DNA of 5,906 bases from Bacteroidales bacterium (GTDB lineage: Bacteria; Bacteroidota; Bacteroidia; Bacteroidales; NBLH01), in NCBI GenBank assembly GCA_027083715.1, contig JALWNR010000200.1:1-5906 (forward strand). Reading direction: 5' to 3'. How positions within the stretch are numbered: position 1 is the first letter of the stretch; every line of letters starts with the position of its first letter. The notes beneath the pieces are model-generated. The model was not told the DNA's origin and did no database searches. It saw only the letters and a program-made list of their open reading frames with translations. Shown piece by piece: positions 5,671 to 5,906 of this stretch. The position numbers were made by a program, and so were the translations under genes.

Positions 5671-5906
5671 TTACAAATCAATATCCATATCATCAGGTAG
5701 TTCGTTAATATCATTCTCCACAGGAGGAATATATTTTGCAAATACGGGCTGCCATTTATTTAATGTTACAATCAATTTATCAGCAACATTATCGGCTTTA
5801 AATATTTTTTGAAAATCCTCATTCATATTTTGCCACTCCTCTGCCGGAATTGCATTTTCAGCTCCTCTATCGGGCAAAATGTAAACCATTTTCTCCAGTA
5901 ACGAAA
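5671..5906 (-). CDS. C-terminal end of an unidentified protein with an acidic tail (partial)
   Basis: The frame is open from the right window edge to a TAA at 5671-5673, giving about 77 visible residues. I do not recognise the family. Visible features are an amphipathic, Trp-containing helical segment (AIPAEEWQNMNEDFQKIF), a second segment (DKLIVTLNKWQPVFAKYIPP), and a highly acidic C-terminus (NDINELPDDMDIDL). An ATG at 5887-5889 would give a self-contained 72-residue protein, and GGAG stands three bases before it, too close for a normal ribosome-binding site. Because codons continue upstream without a stop (SLLEK before that Met), I favour a truncated longer gene. It ends 68 bp before the Tim44-like gene on the same strand, so the two may be co-transcribed and the product may act with the membrane-anchored neighbour, but this is only positional inference. 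Confidence 0.6.
   Translation of the reverse strand, partial: SLLEKMVYILPDRGAENAIPAEEWQNMNEDFQKIFKADNVADKLIVTLNKWQPVFAKYIPPVENDINELPDDMDIDL

Noticed and set aside
5490..5741. Minus-strand 83-codon frame overlapping the Tim44-like start and the edge gene end
   Set aside because: It overlaps two better-supported genes in another frame, and its Asn/Ile/Phe-rich composition is that of translated AT-rich DNA.

Overview
The window looks like chromosomal DNA of a Bacteroidota bacterium. The evidence is an AT-rich base composition, a TonB-dependent receptor (TBDR) with the N-terminal carboxypeptidase-regulatory-like domain typical of that phylum, gene starts without clear Shine-Dalgarno sequences, and a TATCTTTG element matching the phylum's -7 promoter consensus (TAnnTTTG). 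I cannot place it below phylum level.

Layout: a complete outer-membrane TBDR gene (69-2426) lies on the plus strand. It converges on a minus-strand block that reads from the right edge leftwards: the C-terminal end of an unidentified protein with an acidic tail (5671 to the window edge), a two-pass membrane-anchored Tim44-like protein with two zinc ribbons (4064-5602), and a one-chain iron-sulfur L-serine dehydratase (2717-3922). The gap between the edge gene and the Tim44-like gene is only 68 bp, so those two may be co-transcribed. The serine dehydratase follows after 141 bp and may have its own promoter.

The convergent gap 2427-2716 (290 bp) is the most interesting non-coding stretch. It holds four phased TTAACA hexamers, then a TATCTTTG promoter-like element, then about 65 nt with four AGGTT pentamers and no ATG on the plus strand, then a strong intrinsic terminator (9-bp stem, eight T). 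The order suggests a small independent non-coding transcript of about 95 nt. The alternative is that this is only a long 3' end of the receptor gene.

The genes do not form one obvious pathway. The receptor would import an unknown ligand across the outer membrane using TonB energy, and no SusD-like partner is present in the window. The dehydratase would turn L-serine into pyruvate and ammonia in the cytoplasm. The Tim44-like protein is of unknown function and appears to contain an internal duplication of a Tim44-like plus zinc-ribbon module. I saw no mobile element, CRISPR array, tRNA, rRNA or defence system, and nothing I can defend as a wholly new multi-gene system.
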